Below, in pieces: positions 1-10,360 of a stretch of 64,000 nucleotides of DNA. The number at the start of each line of letters is the position of its first letter. Positions within the stretch are counted from its first letter, which is position 1. The stretch covers positions 1,644,494 to 1,708,493 of the forward strand of contig CP062796.1 of assembly GCA_018208355.1 (NCBI GenBank). Direction: 5' to 3'. The notes under the pieces are model-generated. The model made no database searches, was not told the origin of the DNA, and saw only the letters and a list, made by a program, of their open reading frames with translations. The DNA is from Candidatus Fermentithermobacillus carboniphilus. Lineage in GTDB: Bacteria > Bacillota > Sulfobacillia > Fermentithermobacillales > Fermentithermobacillaceae. The position numbers and the translations under genes are program-made.

Positions 1-15
1 TTAGGCGAGAGATCT

Positions 16-312
16 GTGGTGAGGCCGACCTACAGCTACTTTGGCCACTTTTACATCGCAGATGCGGTGGTAATGCAGATCGCCCAGAGGATCTGCTATG
101 AGGTGCCCGGGGTGAGGAGAGTCTTGAAATCTCTCGTCCTGGCGACCAGCGAGGGTGCTATTCTTGACGTAGAACTCGTTCTCCAGTACGGCGTAAAGGT
201 CTTCCCCGTCATGATGGAGGTCCAGAGCAAACTAAAAGAGAAACTCGAGTACCTGACAGGTATTTACGTCCAGCGCATCGATGTTTCCACGAAAAAAATA
301 AGTCTGGAATAG
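16..312 (+). CDS. Asp23/Gls24 family protein
   Basis: A 98-residue protein whose pattern fits the Asp23/Gls24 (DUF322) family: an early I-A-x-x-V segment, the central E-V-P-G-V, a Y-G-V-K-V-F-P strand and the closing L-T-G-I-Y-V-Q-R-I-D-V region. Members are small cytoplasmic or membrane-associated proteins of Gram-positive bacteria linked to envelope homeostasis; their biochemical activity is not established. The start is GTG at 16 or 19 behind AGGCGAGAG. The frame is open to the window edge, so a longer N-terminus cannot be excluded. It lies 59 bases before rpoN on the same strand. The family call is fairly sure, the role is not. Confidence 0.72.
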   Translation: MVRPTYSYFGHFYIADAVVMQIAQRICYEVPGVRRVLKSLVLATSEGAILDVELVLQYGVKVFPVMMEVQSKLKEKLEYLTGIYVQRIDVSTKKISLE

Positions 313-371
313 GATTCCTCAAGGAAGAAGGACGGGTTGCGTCTAAATATTATAGGGAGAAGGGAGAGAGA

Positions 372-1745
372 ATGAAACCGGGATACGGCCTCGAGCTGGT
401 TCAAACTCAGAAACTGATCCTCACGCCTGAGCTGAGGCAGGCTATCATGGTCTTGCAGATGAACGCGCTTGAACTCCGCGACTTCATCAGGGAAGAGACC
501 GAGAAGAATCCGCTCCTGGAGGTCTCGGACGAACGCGAAGAGGACGTTTCTTCTGAAGAGCTTGAACCGGCCAATGAAGAAGACTGGATCGCGTATTTCT
601 GCGATTCCTCGGATCTCGGTTTGGGGCAGGGGCTAGGCCAGACGGCAAAGCACGAGATACCTCCGTCGTACGAGACTCTCACCGAAAAAGAAGTTACTTT
701 GAGAGAACACCTTCTCTCTCAGCTCGGGCTTTTGCACCTCGGAAAAGAGGAGTATGAGCTCGGCGAGTTCATAGTAGGCAACCTGGACGATAACGGATAT
801 CTCAGGTGTTCCGTGGCCGAGATAGCTATTGCCACCGGAAAAAGCAAAAAGGTAGTCGAAAGCATGCTGAAGGTAATCCAGAGCCTGGACCCGCCGGGAG
901 TTGGCGCAAGAGACCTCCGGGAATGTCTCGCTTTACAGGCTGCCCAGAGAGGTTTCGGATATCTCGCGCGACACATCATCGATGCCCATCTCGACGATTT
1001 GGCCAAGGGTCGTTACAGTAAGATCGCCCAGGAAGAGAAAGTATCCCTCAAAGAGGTGCTTTCGGCCCGTGACCTGATTTTGAGTCTTGACCCGAAACCG
1101 GGTTCGAGGTTCTCTTCGGGAGGCATCTCTTACGTTGTCCCCGATATACTGGTGAAGAAAATAGACGGGGAGTTCGTTGTCATCCTCAACGACAATGCTC
1201 TTCCCACCATCAGATGGAATTCCTTTTACAGAAAACTCCTTATTCGAGGGGAAAAGGATGCCAAAGCGTACCTCTTGGAACAGTTCAAAAAAGCTCAGGC
1301 ACTTTTCAGGAGCATAGAGCAGAGAAGGCTCACGATTTCAAGAGTCATGGAATCAATAGTGAGACGGCAGAGACAGTTCTTCGATAAAGGTCCCTGTTAC
1401 CTTGAACCCATGTCTCTCAAAGATATAGCTGAGGAACTCGGAATTCACGAATCGACCGTGTCTAGAGCGATTTCCAACAAGTACGTCGATACGCCTTTCG
1501 GAGTGTTTCCGTGCAAGATGTTTTTCAGCCCGAAGATAAGGTCTGAGCATAGTAATGTGAGCCAGTACTCGGTGAAAAGGCTGATAGAAGAGATGGTCAA
1601 GAACGAGGACCCCAGGGACCCGTTATCAGACCAGGATATAGCGGATAGACTTTCTGGATTAGGAGTTCATGTGGCAAGACGCACTGTCGTGAAGTACCGC
1701 TCGCAGCTGGGCATACCTCCTTCCAATCGAAGGAAAAAACTGTAA
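372..1745 (+). CDS. rpoN: RNA polymerase sigma-54 factor
   Basis: This 457-residue protein has the full RpoN layout. A Gln/Leu-rich region I (residues 8-50) interacts with bacterial enhancer-binding proteins, an acidic linker follows (52-71), then come the core-binding and DNA-binding domains, and the diagnostic RpoN box A-R-R-T-V-V-K-Y-R sits at 435-443 near the C-terminus. It directs core polymerase to -24/-12 promoters, which open only with an AAA+ activator. ATG at 372 follows GGGAGAGAG. No AAA+ activator gene is present in the window, so its targets cannot be told from here. It is followed by a hairpin and a separate promoter for rnf. Confidence 0.97.
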   Translation: MKPGYGLELVQTQKLILTPELRQAIMVLQMNALELRDFIREETEKNPLLEVSDEREEDVSSEELEPANEEDWIAYFCDSSDLGLGQGLGQTAKHEIPPSYETLTEKEVTLREHLLSQLGLLHLGKEEYELGEFIVGNLDDNGYLRCSVAEIAIATGKSKKVVESMLKVIQSLDPPGVGARDLRECLALQAAQRGFGYLARHIIDAHLDDLAKGRYSKIAQEEKVSLKEVLSARDLILSLDPKPGSRFSSGGISYVVPDILVKKIDGEFVVILNDNALPTIRWNSFYRKLLIRGEKDAKAYLLEQFKKAQALFRSIEQRRLTISRVMESIVRRQRQFFDKGPCYLEPMSLKDIAEELGIHESTVSRAISNKYVDTPFGVFPCKMFFSPKIRSEHSNVSQYSVKRLIEEMVKNEDPRDPLSDQDIADRLSGLGVHVARRTVVKYRSQLGIPPSNRRKKL

Positions 1746-1763
1746 AGATGTCCGCACATCTTT
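1744..1763 (+). terminator. Hairpin after rpoN
   Basis: AAAGATGT (1744-1751) pairs perfectly with ACATCTTT (1756-1763) around a CCGC loop, and the left arm overlaps the rpoN stop codon. A pyrimidine-rich but not purely T stretch follows, so it is a weak terminator or 3'-end processing hairpin. Confidence 0.45.
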
Positions 1764-1808
1764 CTCCTAGTCTTTCCAATTTTCTCTTGGGTAAGTATTC
1801 CGGCTTAT

Positions 1809-1838
1809 TTGACTAATCGTGCAGATAAGCACTAGAAT
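1809..1838 (+). promoter_or_regulatory. Sigma-A type promoter of the rnf operon
   Basis: TTGACT (1809-1814) and TAGAAT (1833-1838) are separated by 18 bases. Each box matches the consensus at five of six positions. It lies in an AT-rich gap between the rpoN hairpin and rnfC, giving a leader of about 100 bases. Confidence 0.6.
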
Positions 1839-1947
1839 TAACAATGTACGGCGTTTCGATTTCCAACAGGATTTATCGGATTAGAGGTAGAATTGCTAGG
1901 GGTAGTATTTTGCTTTTTCAAGAATCGGCGCGATTGAGGTGGTGCCA

Positions 1948-3294
1948 GTGATAAGTCTCAAACGAACTTCGGGTGGAGTCAGAGTCGACGACAAGAAAGA
2001 CCTCTCGGCCGGATCTCCCATAGAACCGGCGGGAATTCCCGGAGAACTTGTTCTTTTCCTCAGCCAGCATACGGGCGCCCCGTCGAAACCTGTGGTAAAA
2101 GTCCAGGACCTCGTGAAGCGCGGGCAGCTTCTCGCAGAACCGCAGGGAGCTATCAGCGCCGCCCTGCACGCGCCCACTTCAGGTAAGGTTAAGGCTATAG
2201 AACCCAGGTATCATCCAATTCAAGGGCGTCTGGTAGATGCCATTGTCCTTGAACCTGACGGAAAAAACGAGGTTTTTGAAGGGGTTGTTCCTAGAGCGAG
2301 AGATCTCGACAGTATATCAGGCGAAGAGATCATCGCTTTTGTCCGGGAGATAGGACTGGTCGGCCTCGGAGGGGCAGCCTTTCCCACTGCCGTCAAGCTC
2401 ACTCCTCCTGCGGACAAGCCCATCGATACTTACCTTCTCAACGGTGCCGAGTGTGAGCCGTACCTGACGTCGGATTACAGGCTCATGCTCGAAGAAGCCG
2501 AAGTAGTTATATTCGGTTTCAGAGCTCTCTTGAAGGCTGCAAGAGTTGCCCGGGGGATAGTGTGCATAGAAGACAACAAACCCGAGGCCATTTCCGCCAT
2601 GCAGAGAGCTATGTCGCCCTTCCCGGAGCTGGATCTAGCAGTTCTGCCCAGCCGTTACCCGAGAGGCGGAGAAAAACAACTGATAGAGGCTGTATTGGGA
2701 CGGGAAGTCCCTCCCGCGGGACTCCCCCTGGATGTGGGAGTCATCGTCTCAAATGTCGGCACTGCGTTCACCCTGGGTAAGGCCATACGGACCGGCCTTC
2801 CCCTGGTGGAGCGAGTTATCAGCGTGACCGGGGAGGGTGTAACGCGGCCCTCGAATTTCCTCGCGCTTATCGGGACTCCCGTTTCATATTTAATTGAGAA
2901 GGCCGGGGGTTTTTCAGGTACTCCCGGTAAAGTCATCATGGGAGGCCCCATGATGGGGATTTCCGTGAAGTCTCTGGACGTACCCGTACTTAAAGGTACA
3001 TCTGGCATCGTTGTCCTCAAGAAAGAACAGGTCAAGAAGGACAAGATGCTTCCATGTATCCGGTGCGGCCGCTGTGTCGACGCGTGTCCCTTGCGTCTTT
3101 TGCCTGTTTGGATGGCGGCATACGCGGAGCGAGGGCTTCTGGAGGAGGCTGAGAGAGCCAGGGTGCTGGACTGCTGCGAATGTGGGGCATGTGCTTACGA
3201 GTGTCCCGCAAAAAGGCCCCTGGTCCAGTGGATACGAATGGCCAAGTCCGAGATATTGGCGAAAAGACGCGCTCAGAACCATGCGCGCAAATAG
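1948..3294 (+). CDS. rnfC: Rnf complex subunit RnfC
   Basis: RnfC is the peripheral NADH/flavin-binding subunit of the ion-translocating ferredoxin:NAD+ oxidoreductase. The 448-residue frame has the NuoF-like G-L-V-G-L-G-G-A-A-F-P flavin/nucleotide segment and A-E-C-E-P-Y motif. Near the C-terminus are two ferredoxin-type clusters, with Cys at 370/373/376/380 and 409/412/415/419. I chose GTG 1948 because GAGGTGG (1936-1942) is well spaced for it; GTG 1939 overlaps that site. It is the first gene of rnfC-D-E-A-B. The length is normal, so it has not absorbed the missing RnfG. Confidence 0.95.
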   Translation: MISLKRTSGGVRVDDKKDLSAGSPIEPAGIPGELVLFLSQHTGAPSKPVVKVQDLVKRGQLLAEPQGAISAALHAPTSGKVKAIEPRYHPIQGRLVDAIVLEPDGKNEVFEGVVPRARDLDSISGEEIIAFVREIGLVGLGGAAFPTAVKLTPPADKPIDTYLLNGAECEPYLTSDYRLMLEEAEVVIFGFRALLKAARVARGIVCIEDNKPEAISAMQRAMSPFPELDLAVLPSRYPRGGEKQLIEAVLGREVPPAGLPLDVGVIVSNVGTAFTLGKAIRTGLPLVERVISVTGEGVTRPSNFLALIGTPVSYLIEKAGGFSGTPGKVIMGGPMMGISVKSLDVPVLKGTSGIVVLKKEQVKKDKMLPCIRCGRCVDACPLRLLPVWMAAYAERGLLEEAERARVLDCCECGACAYECPAKRPLVQWIRMAKSEILAKRRAQNHARK

Positions 3295-3323
3295 GTTGGA
3301 CGAGGAGAGGACGGAGGGTAGTC

Positions 3324-4310
3324 ATGGAAGAGAAACTTGTGATATCGTCGTCCCCGCATATCAAAGGCCCGAAGACGGTAAGAGGGATTATGCTCGATGT
3401 AATTATCGCACTCATCCCGGCGTGCCTGGCATCTCTCATTCTTTTTGGTTGGAAAGCGCTTTTGATCATCATGGCCTCCGTCGCTTCGGCGGTGGCGTCA
3501 GAAGCGTTGTACGAGAAGGCGGTCAAGAGGGAAGTGACCGTCGGTGACCTTTCGGCGGTCATAACAGGTATCCTCCTTGCCATGACCCTGCCGCCAAATG
3601 TCCCATTGTGGATTCCCGTCATCGGTTCTGCGTTTGCGATTGTGATAGCAAAGCAGATTTTCGGTGGACTTGGGTGCAATTTTGTCAATCCGGCGCTCGC
3701 AGGGAGAGCCTTCCTCCTGGCCGCGTGGCCAATGCACATGACCCGCGATTGGCTGAACCCTCTCACCTATGATGCCGTGACGTCTGCCACGCCGCTTGCG
3801 GTGCTCAAAGGGACGGGGCAGGGGACTCTGCCCGGAATCAAGGACTTCCTCCTCGGAGTGAGGCTTGGGTCTTTAGGTGAGACTTCTGTACTGGCTCTTC
3901 TCCTGGGCGGCATTTATTTGATAGCCCGGGGCGTGATAGACTACAGGATCCCTCTGGGATTTTTGGGCACGCTTTTTGTCGGCACTTTGGTGTTCGGTAA
4001 GCCCGGGGCGTTCTTCCAGGGTGACGGGGTTTTGGCCATCCTTGCGGGAGGAGCTATCCTGGGGGCTTTTTTCATGGCCACCGATTACGTGACTTCGCCT
4101 GTTACGGCGAGAGGAAGGCTTTACATGGGAATAGGGGCCGGCTTCATAACGCTTCTCATAAGACTCTGGGGAGGTTATCCGGAAGGCGTCACTTACGGCA
4201 TCCTCCTCATGAACCTTGTCACTCCTCTTATTGATAGGTTCGTTGTACCCAGGTATTACGGATATGCGCATGACCGGGCCGCCAAAGAAGCTGCGGCAGG
4301 CGGGAGGTGA
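3324..4310 (+). CDS. rnfD: Rnf complex subunit RnfD
   Basis: RnfD is an integral membrane subunit that carries covalently bound FMN. The 328-residue protein is strongly hydrophobic with many membrane segments. It contains D-A-V-T-S-A-T-P-L (150-158), which fits the D-x-x-[ST]-[SG]-A-T flavinylation motif recognised by ApbE; Thr156 would carry FMN. ATG 3324 follows GGAGGG; an open frame running further upstream is only the shadow of rnfC. The stop TGA (4308-4310) lies inside the ribosome binding site of rnfE, leaving no room for rnfG, which normally follows rnfD. Confidence 0.95.
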   Translation: MEEKLVISSSPHIKGPKTVRGIMLDVIIALIPACLASLILFGWKALLIIMASVASAVASEALYEKAVKREVTVGDLSAVITGILLAMTLPPNVPLWIPVIGSAFAIVIAKQIFGGLGCNFVNPALAGRAFLLAAWPMHMTRDWLNPLTYDAVTSATPLAVLKGTGQGTLPGIKDFLLGVRLGSLGETSVLALLLGGIYLIARGVIDYRIPLGFLGTLFVGTLVFGKPGAFFQGDGVLAILAGGAILGAFFMATDYVTSPVTARGRLYMGIGAGFITLLIRLWGGYPEGVTYGILLMNLVTPLIDRFVVPRYYGYAHDRAAKEAAAGGR

Positions 4311-4315
4311 GTCAG

Positions 4316-4951
4316 TTGAAGCGTTCTCTCTTTCACGACTTCATAAAGGGATTTGTCGAAGAAAACCCCACTTTCAGGCTGGTTATAGGCATGTGTCCCA
4401 CCCTGGCGGTGACGACCTCCGTAGTGAACGGCTTCTGGATGGGGGTGGCAGTAATATTCGTGCTGACCTTCTCCAACGTTTTCGTCTCCCTGTTGAGGAA
4501 ATCCATCCCTGATGACATCAGGATACCGGTATTTGTCATACTCATAGCTACTCCCGTGGTTATCGTCGAGCTGGTGATGAGGGCTTATCTTCCCGCCATG
4601 TACGAGATCCTGGGAATATTCGTCCCCCTCATTGTGGTCAACTGCATCATCATTGGCCGGGCTGAGGCTTTCGCCTATCACCAGCCGGTTTTGAATTCTC
4701 TCATGGACGGGTTGGGAATCGGCGCAGGCTACACCATCAACCTCATGGTGATCGGAGGGATCCGGGAATTCCTCGGCACAGGTCAAATTACCATAGGATC
4801 TGTTTCCTTCCCGGGGACGCCCCTCTTTGAACCTGCCGCTGTCATGCTGACTCCTCCCGGAGGTTTCATAACACTGGGGCTGCTCATGGCCGCCCTCAAT
4901 ATTGCGGTCGCTAGGTCTGAAAACAGGAAGAAAGCCAGGCGTGCGGCGTAG
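4316..4951 (+). CDS. rnfE: Rnf complex subunit RnfE
   Basis: A 211-residue RnfE/NqrD-family membrane subunit, recognisable from E-N-P-T-F-R-L-V-I-G-M-C-P near the start and repeated hydrophobic helices; it forms the membrane core together with RnfA. The start is read as TTG 4316, five bases after the strong site GGGAGGTGA (4302-4310). The alternative GTG 4307 overlaps that site. The family has a membrane-embedded Cys, and the C-P-T-L segment fits. It follows rnfD directly, the place where rnfG usually stands. Confidence 0.94.
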   Translation: MKRSLFHDFIKGFVEENPTFRLVIGMCPTLAVTTSVVNGFWMGVAVIFVLTFSNVFVSLLRKSIPDDIRIPVFVILIATPVVIVELVMRAYLPAMYEILGIFVPLIVVNCIIIGRAEAFAYHQPVLNSLMDGLGIGAGYTINLMVIGGIREFLGTGQITIGSVSFPGTPLFEPAAVMLTPPGGFITLGLLMAALNIAVARSENRKKARRAA

Positions 4952-4978
4952 AGAATTTAGTTGTGGGGAGGGATATTA

Positions 4979-5566
4979 GTGGAAGTCGTCGCTGTAATAC
5001 TGGGTGGAGTCCTGATCAACAACTTCATATTCATGCGATATCTCGGACTTTGTCCGTTTATAGGTGTGTCACGCCAGCTGGAAACTGCCCTGGGGATGTC
5101 GGGAGCGGTCATATTCGTCATGACTTTCGCGTCGACGGTTACCGCTGCATTCGAGCAATTCATCCTGGTACCTCTTGGGCTCGAGTATCTCCGTACCATC
5201 GCCTATATTCTGGTCATCGCGGCGTTCGTCCAGCTTGTGGAGATCTTCATGAAGAAGACAGCCCCGGGGCTATATAGGGCGCTGGGAATTTATCTTCCTC
5301 TTATAACTACCAACTGCGCTGTTCTGGGTGTGGCCATGCTCAATGTGAGGAACTCTTACGGCATCTTGATGAGCACGCTGAATGGCCTTGCGGGTGCGTT
5401 AGGATGGAGTCTTGCCATCATCATCTTTGCGGGAATCCGAGAAAGGTGGAAGCTCATGGATATCCCGCCAGTCCTCGAGGGGTTCCCCCTTGCGCTGGTC
5501 TCCACCGGTCTCATGTCCCTGGCGTTCCTTGGATTTTCCGGCTTATTCAGGAACCTGGTAAAGTAG
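4979..5566 (+). CDS. rnfA: Rnf complex subunit RnfA
   Basis: A 195-residue RnfA/NqrE-family membrane subunit with six predicted hydrophobic helices. N-N-F-I-F-M-R-Y-L-G-L-C-P near the N-terminus and T-T-N-C-A-V-L-G mid-protein hold the conserved Cys residues of the intramembrane iron centre known in this family. GTG 4979 sits six bases after GGGGAGGG. It pairs with RnfE as the pseudo-symmetric ion-conducting core. Confidence 0.95.
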   Translation: MEVVAVILGGVLINNFIFMRYLGLCPFIGVSRQLETALGMSGAVIFVMTFASTVTAAFEQFILVPLGLEYLRTIAYILVIAAFVQLVEIFMKKTAPGLYRALGIYLPLITTNCAVLGVAMLNVRNSYGILMSTLNGLAGALGWSLAIIIFAGIRERWKLMDIPPVLEGFPLALVSTGLMSLAFLGFSGLFRNLVK

Positions 5567-5578
5567 GAGGGTGCTGGC

Positions 5579-6385
5579 GTGTTACAAGCGACACTGGCAT
5601 TAGGGTTGGCGGGGCTTGTGTTCGGAGGTCTCCTGGCCCTTGCGGCACAGAAATTCAGAGTACAGGTGGACCCGAAAGTGACCGAGGTCCTCTCGGTGCT
5701 ACCGGGGGCTAACTGCGGAGGTTGTGGATATCCCGGTTGCTCCGGCTTGGCGTCGGCGATTGCCGAAGGCAAAGCCCCGGTTAACGCTTGTGTGGTCGGC
5801 GGGAACCCGGTTGCAGAGAGAATAGCAGGTATCATGGGCGTCGCGGCGAGCGCCGTGGAACCCATGGTGGCGGTGGTGTACTGCCAGGGAAGCGACAGCC
5901 TTGCGGAAAAGTCGGCCGAGTACGACGGGGTGGATGATTGTCGCGCGCTCGATCAGATCGGGGGCACCAAGTCATGCCCGTACGGCTGCCTTGGCCTGGG
6001 TACCTGTGTCCGCGCCTGCAAGTTCGGGGCCATGTACATGTCAAAAGATGGTTTGCCTGTGGTCATTAAAGAGAAATGCACGGGATGCGGCGCCTGTGCC
6101 AGAGTGTGCCCGAGGCACGTGATCGATATGGTCCCCAAGTCAAAGGAAGTGCACATCCTGTGCAGGTCCTATGATCGCGGTCCCGTTGTCAGAAAGTACT
6201 GCAAGGTAGGATGCATAGCTTGCCAGGCCTGTGTCAGGGCATGCCCGCTGAAATGTATCTCGATGGACCGGGGTACGCTGGCCAAGATAGATTACTCGGT
6301 CTGCGACAACTGCGGGATATGCGCCACCAAATGCCCGGTCAAGACCATCGTCGACGAGAAAAAGGTGGCAAGCGCAGCGTCGTAA
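5579..6385 (+). CDS. rnfB: Rnf complex subunit RnfB, polyferredoxin
   Basis: RnfB takes electrons from reduced ferredoxin. This 268-residue protein has an N-terminal membrane anchor, then a cluster motif C-G-G-C-G-Y-P-G-C with a later Cys typical of RnfB, and further ferredoxin-type Cys sets, including C-T-G-C-G-A-C-A-R-V-C-P, C-I-A-C-Q-A-C-V-R-A-C-P and C-D-N-C-G-I-C-A-T-K-C-P. GTG 5579 follows TAGGAGGG. It closes the rnf gene group; a hairpin (6433-6460) separates it from apbE. Confidence 0.95.
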   Translation: MLQATLALGLAGLVFGGLLALAAQKFRVQVDPKVTEVLSVLPGANCGGCGYPGCSGLASAIAEGKAPVNACVVGGNPVAERIAGIMGVAASAVEPMVAVVYCQGSDSLAEKSAEYDGVDDCRALDQIGGTKSCPYGCLGLGTCVRACKFGAMYMSKDGLPVVIKEKCTGCGACARVCPRHVIDMVPKSKEVHILCRSYDRGPVVRKYCKVGCIACQACVRACPLKCISMDRGTLAKIDYSVCDNCGICATKCPVKTIVDEKKVASAAS

Positions 6386-6432
6386 CTTTGCCCTCTGGGC
6401 TTTCTCTTATCGTTCTATCGAATATCGAAGGT

Positions 6433-6460
6433 TCCGCCGGATGCGAAAAGCTCCGGCGGA
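6433..6460 (+). terminator. GC-rich hairpin between rnfB and apbE
   Basis: TCCGCCGGA (6433-6441) pairs with TCCGGCGGA (6452-6460) around TGCGAAAAGC. No T-run follows, so it may only attenuate transcription or stabilise the rnf message 3' end. Confidence 0.45.
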
Positions 6461-6501
6461 CATGATTGTATATGGGCCTATATGGGGTGTTATGAAGATA
6501 C

Positions 6502-7545
6502 ATGGGTAAAACAGTTGCGGGATCTAGGTCGAAGAGCCGAGTACTCTGGTCTGTCGGCGCCATGCTTCTTGCCGTCCTCCTCGCCGCCGGCGTTCCGGGT
6601 TGCGGTCTTCTGGCGTCGCGGGGAAAGCCGGTGGAAAAAGAAGCTTACGGGATCATGGACACGGACGTGACCGTGAAAGCATATGGCCGAAAAGCAGAAA
6701 GCGCCATTGACAAAGCGATCCTCGAGATGAAAAGGCTTGACGCCTTACTGAGCGCCTACAATCCCGAATCGGAGGTCGCCGCGATAAACAGAGAGGCGGG
6801 TACCAAGCCGGTCAAAGTGTCTCCGGATACGCTCTTCGTCATTCAGAGAGCAGTTTACTTTGCGGAGATATCGGGCGGCGCCTTTGACCCAACGGTGCTC
6901 CCCCTGATGAAGTTATGGGGTTTCGGGTCCGGCTCCTACCGGGTGCCGCGGGACGATGAGATCAAGGAAGCACTCAAGCTGGTAGATTACCGTAAAATCC
7001 GGATCAATGCAGAGGAAAGTACGGTTTACCTCGAAGAGAAAGGCATGGGGATCGACCTCGGGGCTATAGCCAAAGGGTACGCCGTTGACAAAATGGCCGA
7101 GATCCTCCGCAAAGAAGGCATCACTTCTTTCCTCATTAACGCCGGAGGTAACGTCTATGCGGGTGGCTTGAAGCCTGACCAAACCATGTGGCGGGTGGGT
7201 GTCACCGACCCGCGAAATCCGGGTACCATCCTGGGGGTTATGCCCGCCAAAGACATGGCCCTGGTGAGCTCAGGCGATTATCAGCGGTATTTTGAAAAAG
7301 ACGGCGTAAGGTACCACCATATCGTGGATCCCCGGACCGGGTACCCGTCAAGGACCTCTCACGGAACCACGGTCTTCCTTCCTTCGTCGACTGATGCGGA
7401 TGGACTTTCCACCACCCTTTTCATACTGGGTCCCGACGAAAGCGAGCGGGTAATGTCGAGATTTGCCGGAATCGGGGCGATCTTTGTAAAAGGAGACGGA
7501 ACTGTGGTGACGAAAGGGCTTGTGGACGGGTTTGAATTCAAATAA
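6502..7545 (+). CDS. apbE: FAD:protein FMN transferase, lipoprotein
   Basis: ApbE attaches FMN through a phosphoester bond to Thr in Rnf/Nqr subunits. The 347-residue protein begins with a lipoprotein signal: a basic start, a hydrophobic stretch and V-P-G-C with Cys34 as the lipidated residue. It then has family motifs including D-L-G-A-I-A-K-G-Y, N-A-G-G-N and the metal-site region H-H-I-V-D-P-R-T-G. Its place behind rnfB fits maturation of RnfD, the only visible Thr-flavinylated subunit here. ATG 6502 has only a weak binding site, so translation may be low or the start may differ. Confidence 0.93.
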   Translation: MGKTVAGSRSKSRVLWSVGAMLLAVLLAAGVPGCGLLASRGKPVEKEAYGIMDTDVTVKAYGRKAESAIDKAILEMKRLDALLSAYNPESEVAAINREAGTKPVKVSPDTLFVIQRAVYFAEISGGAFDPTVLPLMKLWGFGSGSYRVPRDDEIKEALKLVDYRKIRINAEESTVYLEEKGMGIDLGAIAKGYAVDKMAEILRKEGITSFLINAGGNVYAGGLKPDQTMWRVGVTDPRNPGTILGVMPAKDMALVSSGDYQRYFEKDGVRYHHIVDPRTGYPSRTSHGTTVFLPSSTDADGLSTTLFILGPDESERVMSRFAGIGAIFVKGDGTVVTKGLVDGFEFK

Positions 7546-7653
7546 TATTGCAGGTAGGCATAGGTGTGACTGGGGAGATCCTGCACATACGCATTGCCGG
7601 GATATCTGGATGGACAAGATACCGGGCTGGTATAATCTGGGAGGAAGATTCTC

Positions 7654-7899
7654 ATGAGGAGACAGAGTCGGACGTGGTTCTGGATAATTGTGCTCGTTGC
7701 AGGCGCCGTAGCTGGAAGCATAGTAGGAGAGGTCCTCAGTAGCGTGGCTCCTGTCCTCGCCAGAGGTTTTACCGTGGGGTTACAGCCCCCGTTTGTGCTG
7801 GATCTCAACGTCGTATCTTTGACGTTTGGTTTCACTTTACATCTCAACCTTGCCGGCGCTGTCGTCGCGCTCTTACTTATCCTGTTGTTGGGGCGGTGA
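7654..7899 (+). CDS. DUF4321 small membrane protein
   Basis: An 81-residue protein with two hydrophobic helices (about residues 9-30 and 57-79) and a central L-Q-P-P-F-V-L-D-L-N segment. This fits DUF4321, a family of unknown function often found just upstream of maf in Clostridia, as here. ATG 7654 follows GGGAGGAAG. Its stop overlaps the maf start by four bases, so the two are probably translationally coupled. Confidence 0.7.
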   Translation: MRRQSRTWFWIIVLVAGAVAGSIVGEVLSSVAPVLARGFTVGLQPPFVLDLNVVSLTFGFTLHLNLAGAVVALLLILLLGR

Positions 7900-8501
7900 A
7901 TGTCTTGAAGCTCATCCTTGCGTCGGAGTCTTCGAGGCGGAAAGCTCTTCTCGAGACACTGGGTATATCTCCGTTGGTAGTCCCGTCCCACGTGGAAGAA
8001 AAAACTGATATGCGTTCCAAGTCCGAAGATCCGGCCGAGGTCGTGACCTCTCTTGCCAGGAAGAAAGTATCGAGAGTGGCCAAGTCTTATCCCGAGTTTC
8101 TTGTACTGGGTGCCGACACGTTAGTTGTCCTAGACGGGGTCATGCTGGGTAAACCCCGAGATCCGGAAGATGCCTGTGCCATGCTGGAAAGACTTTCGGG
8201 CCGTACCCACCTGGTTTACACCGGGGTAGCCCTATACGATCCACGTACGAGAGAAATCCTGACGGACTTCGACTGTACCAGAGTAACCATGAAAAAACTT
8301 GCCGTGGACGAGATATCGTGGTACGTGGGTACCGGAGAACCGTTGGACAAGGCCGGGAGCTACGCCCTTCAGGGTTTAGGAGCTCTTTTCGTTACCAGGA
8401 TAGAAGGAGATTACACGAGCGTGATAGGTCTTCCACTGCCCAAAACTTACAGGCTTTTGAAACGGGCGAAGGTCAGCATCGAAGAACTTTTGAAAGGTTG
8501 A
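7896..8501 (+). CDS. maf: Maf family nucleotide pyrophosphatase
   Basis: Maf proteins hydrolyse dTTP/UTP or modified nucleotides to monophosphates and have been linked to septum control. The 201 residues show L-A-S-E-S-S-R-R near the start, G-A-D-T-L-V-V (the catalytic Asp region), G-K-P-R-D and the late D-K-A-G-S-Y-A-L-Q-G motif. GTG 7896 overlaps the preceding stop. It opens the shape/division block maf-radC-mreBCD-mrdA-minCDE-rodA. Confidence 0.95.
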   Translation: MNVLKLILASESSRRKALLETLGISPLVVPSHVEEKTDMRSKSEDPAEVVTSLARKKVSRVAKSYPEFLVLGADTLVVLDGVMLGKPRDPEDACAMLERLSGRTHLVYTGVALYDPRTREILTDFDCTRVTMKKLAVDEISWYVGTGEPLDKAGSYALQGLGALFVTRIEGDYTSVIGLPLPKTYRLLKRAKVSIEELLKG

Positions 8502-8515
8502 AATAGCGTTCCGGG

Positions 8516-10346
<1,831 letters not shown>

Positions 10347-10360
10347 AGGGATGAGTTGAA

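Noticed and set aside
3180..3323. Upstream extension of the rnfD frame into rnfC
   Set aside because: It lies inside the Fe-S coding end of rnfC; ATG 3324 has a good ribosome site and begins the conserved RnfD sequence.
7628..7636. TGG-TATAAT, an apparent extended -10 box before the DUF4321 gene
   Set aside because: The transcript would begin inside the ribosome site GGGAGGAAG (7639-7647), leaving no leader, and no -35 is correctly spaced. It is probably chance.
7548..7742. A 64-codon plus-strand frame after apbE
   Set aside because: It overlaps the DUF4321 gene in another frame, has no good start site and resembles no family.
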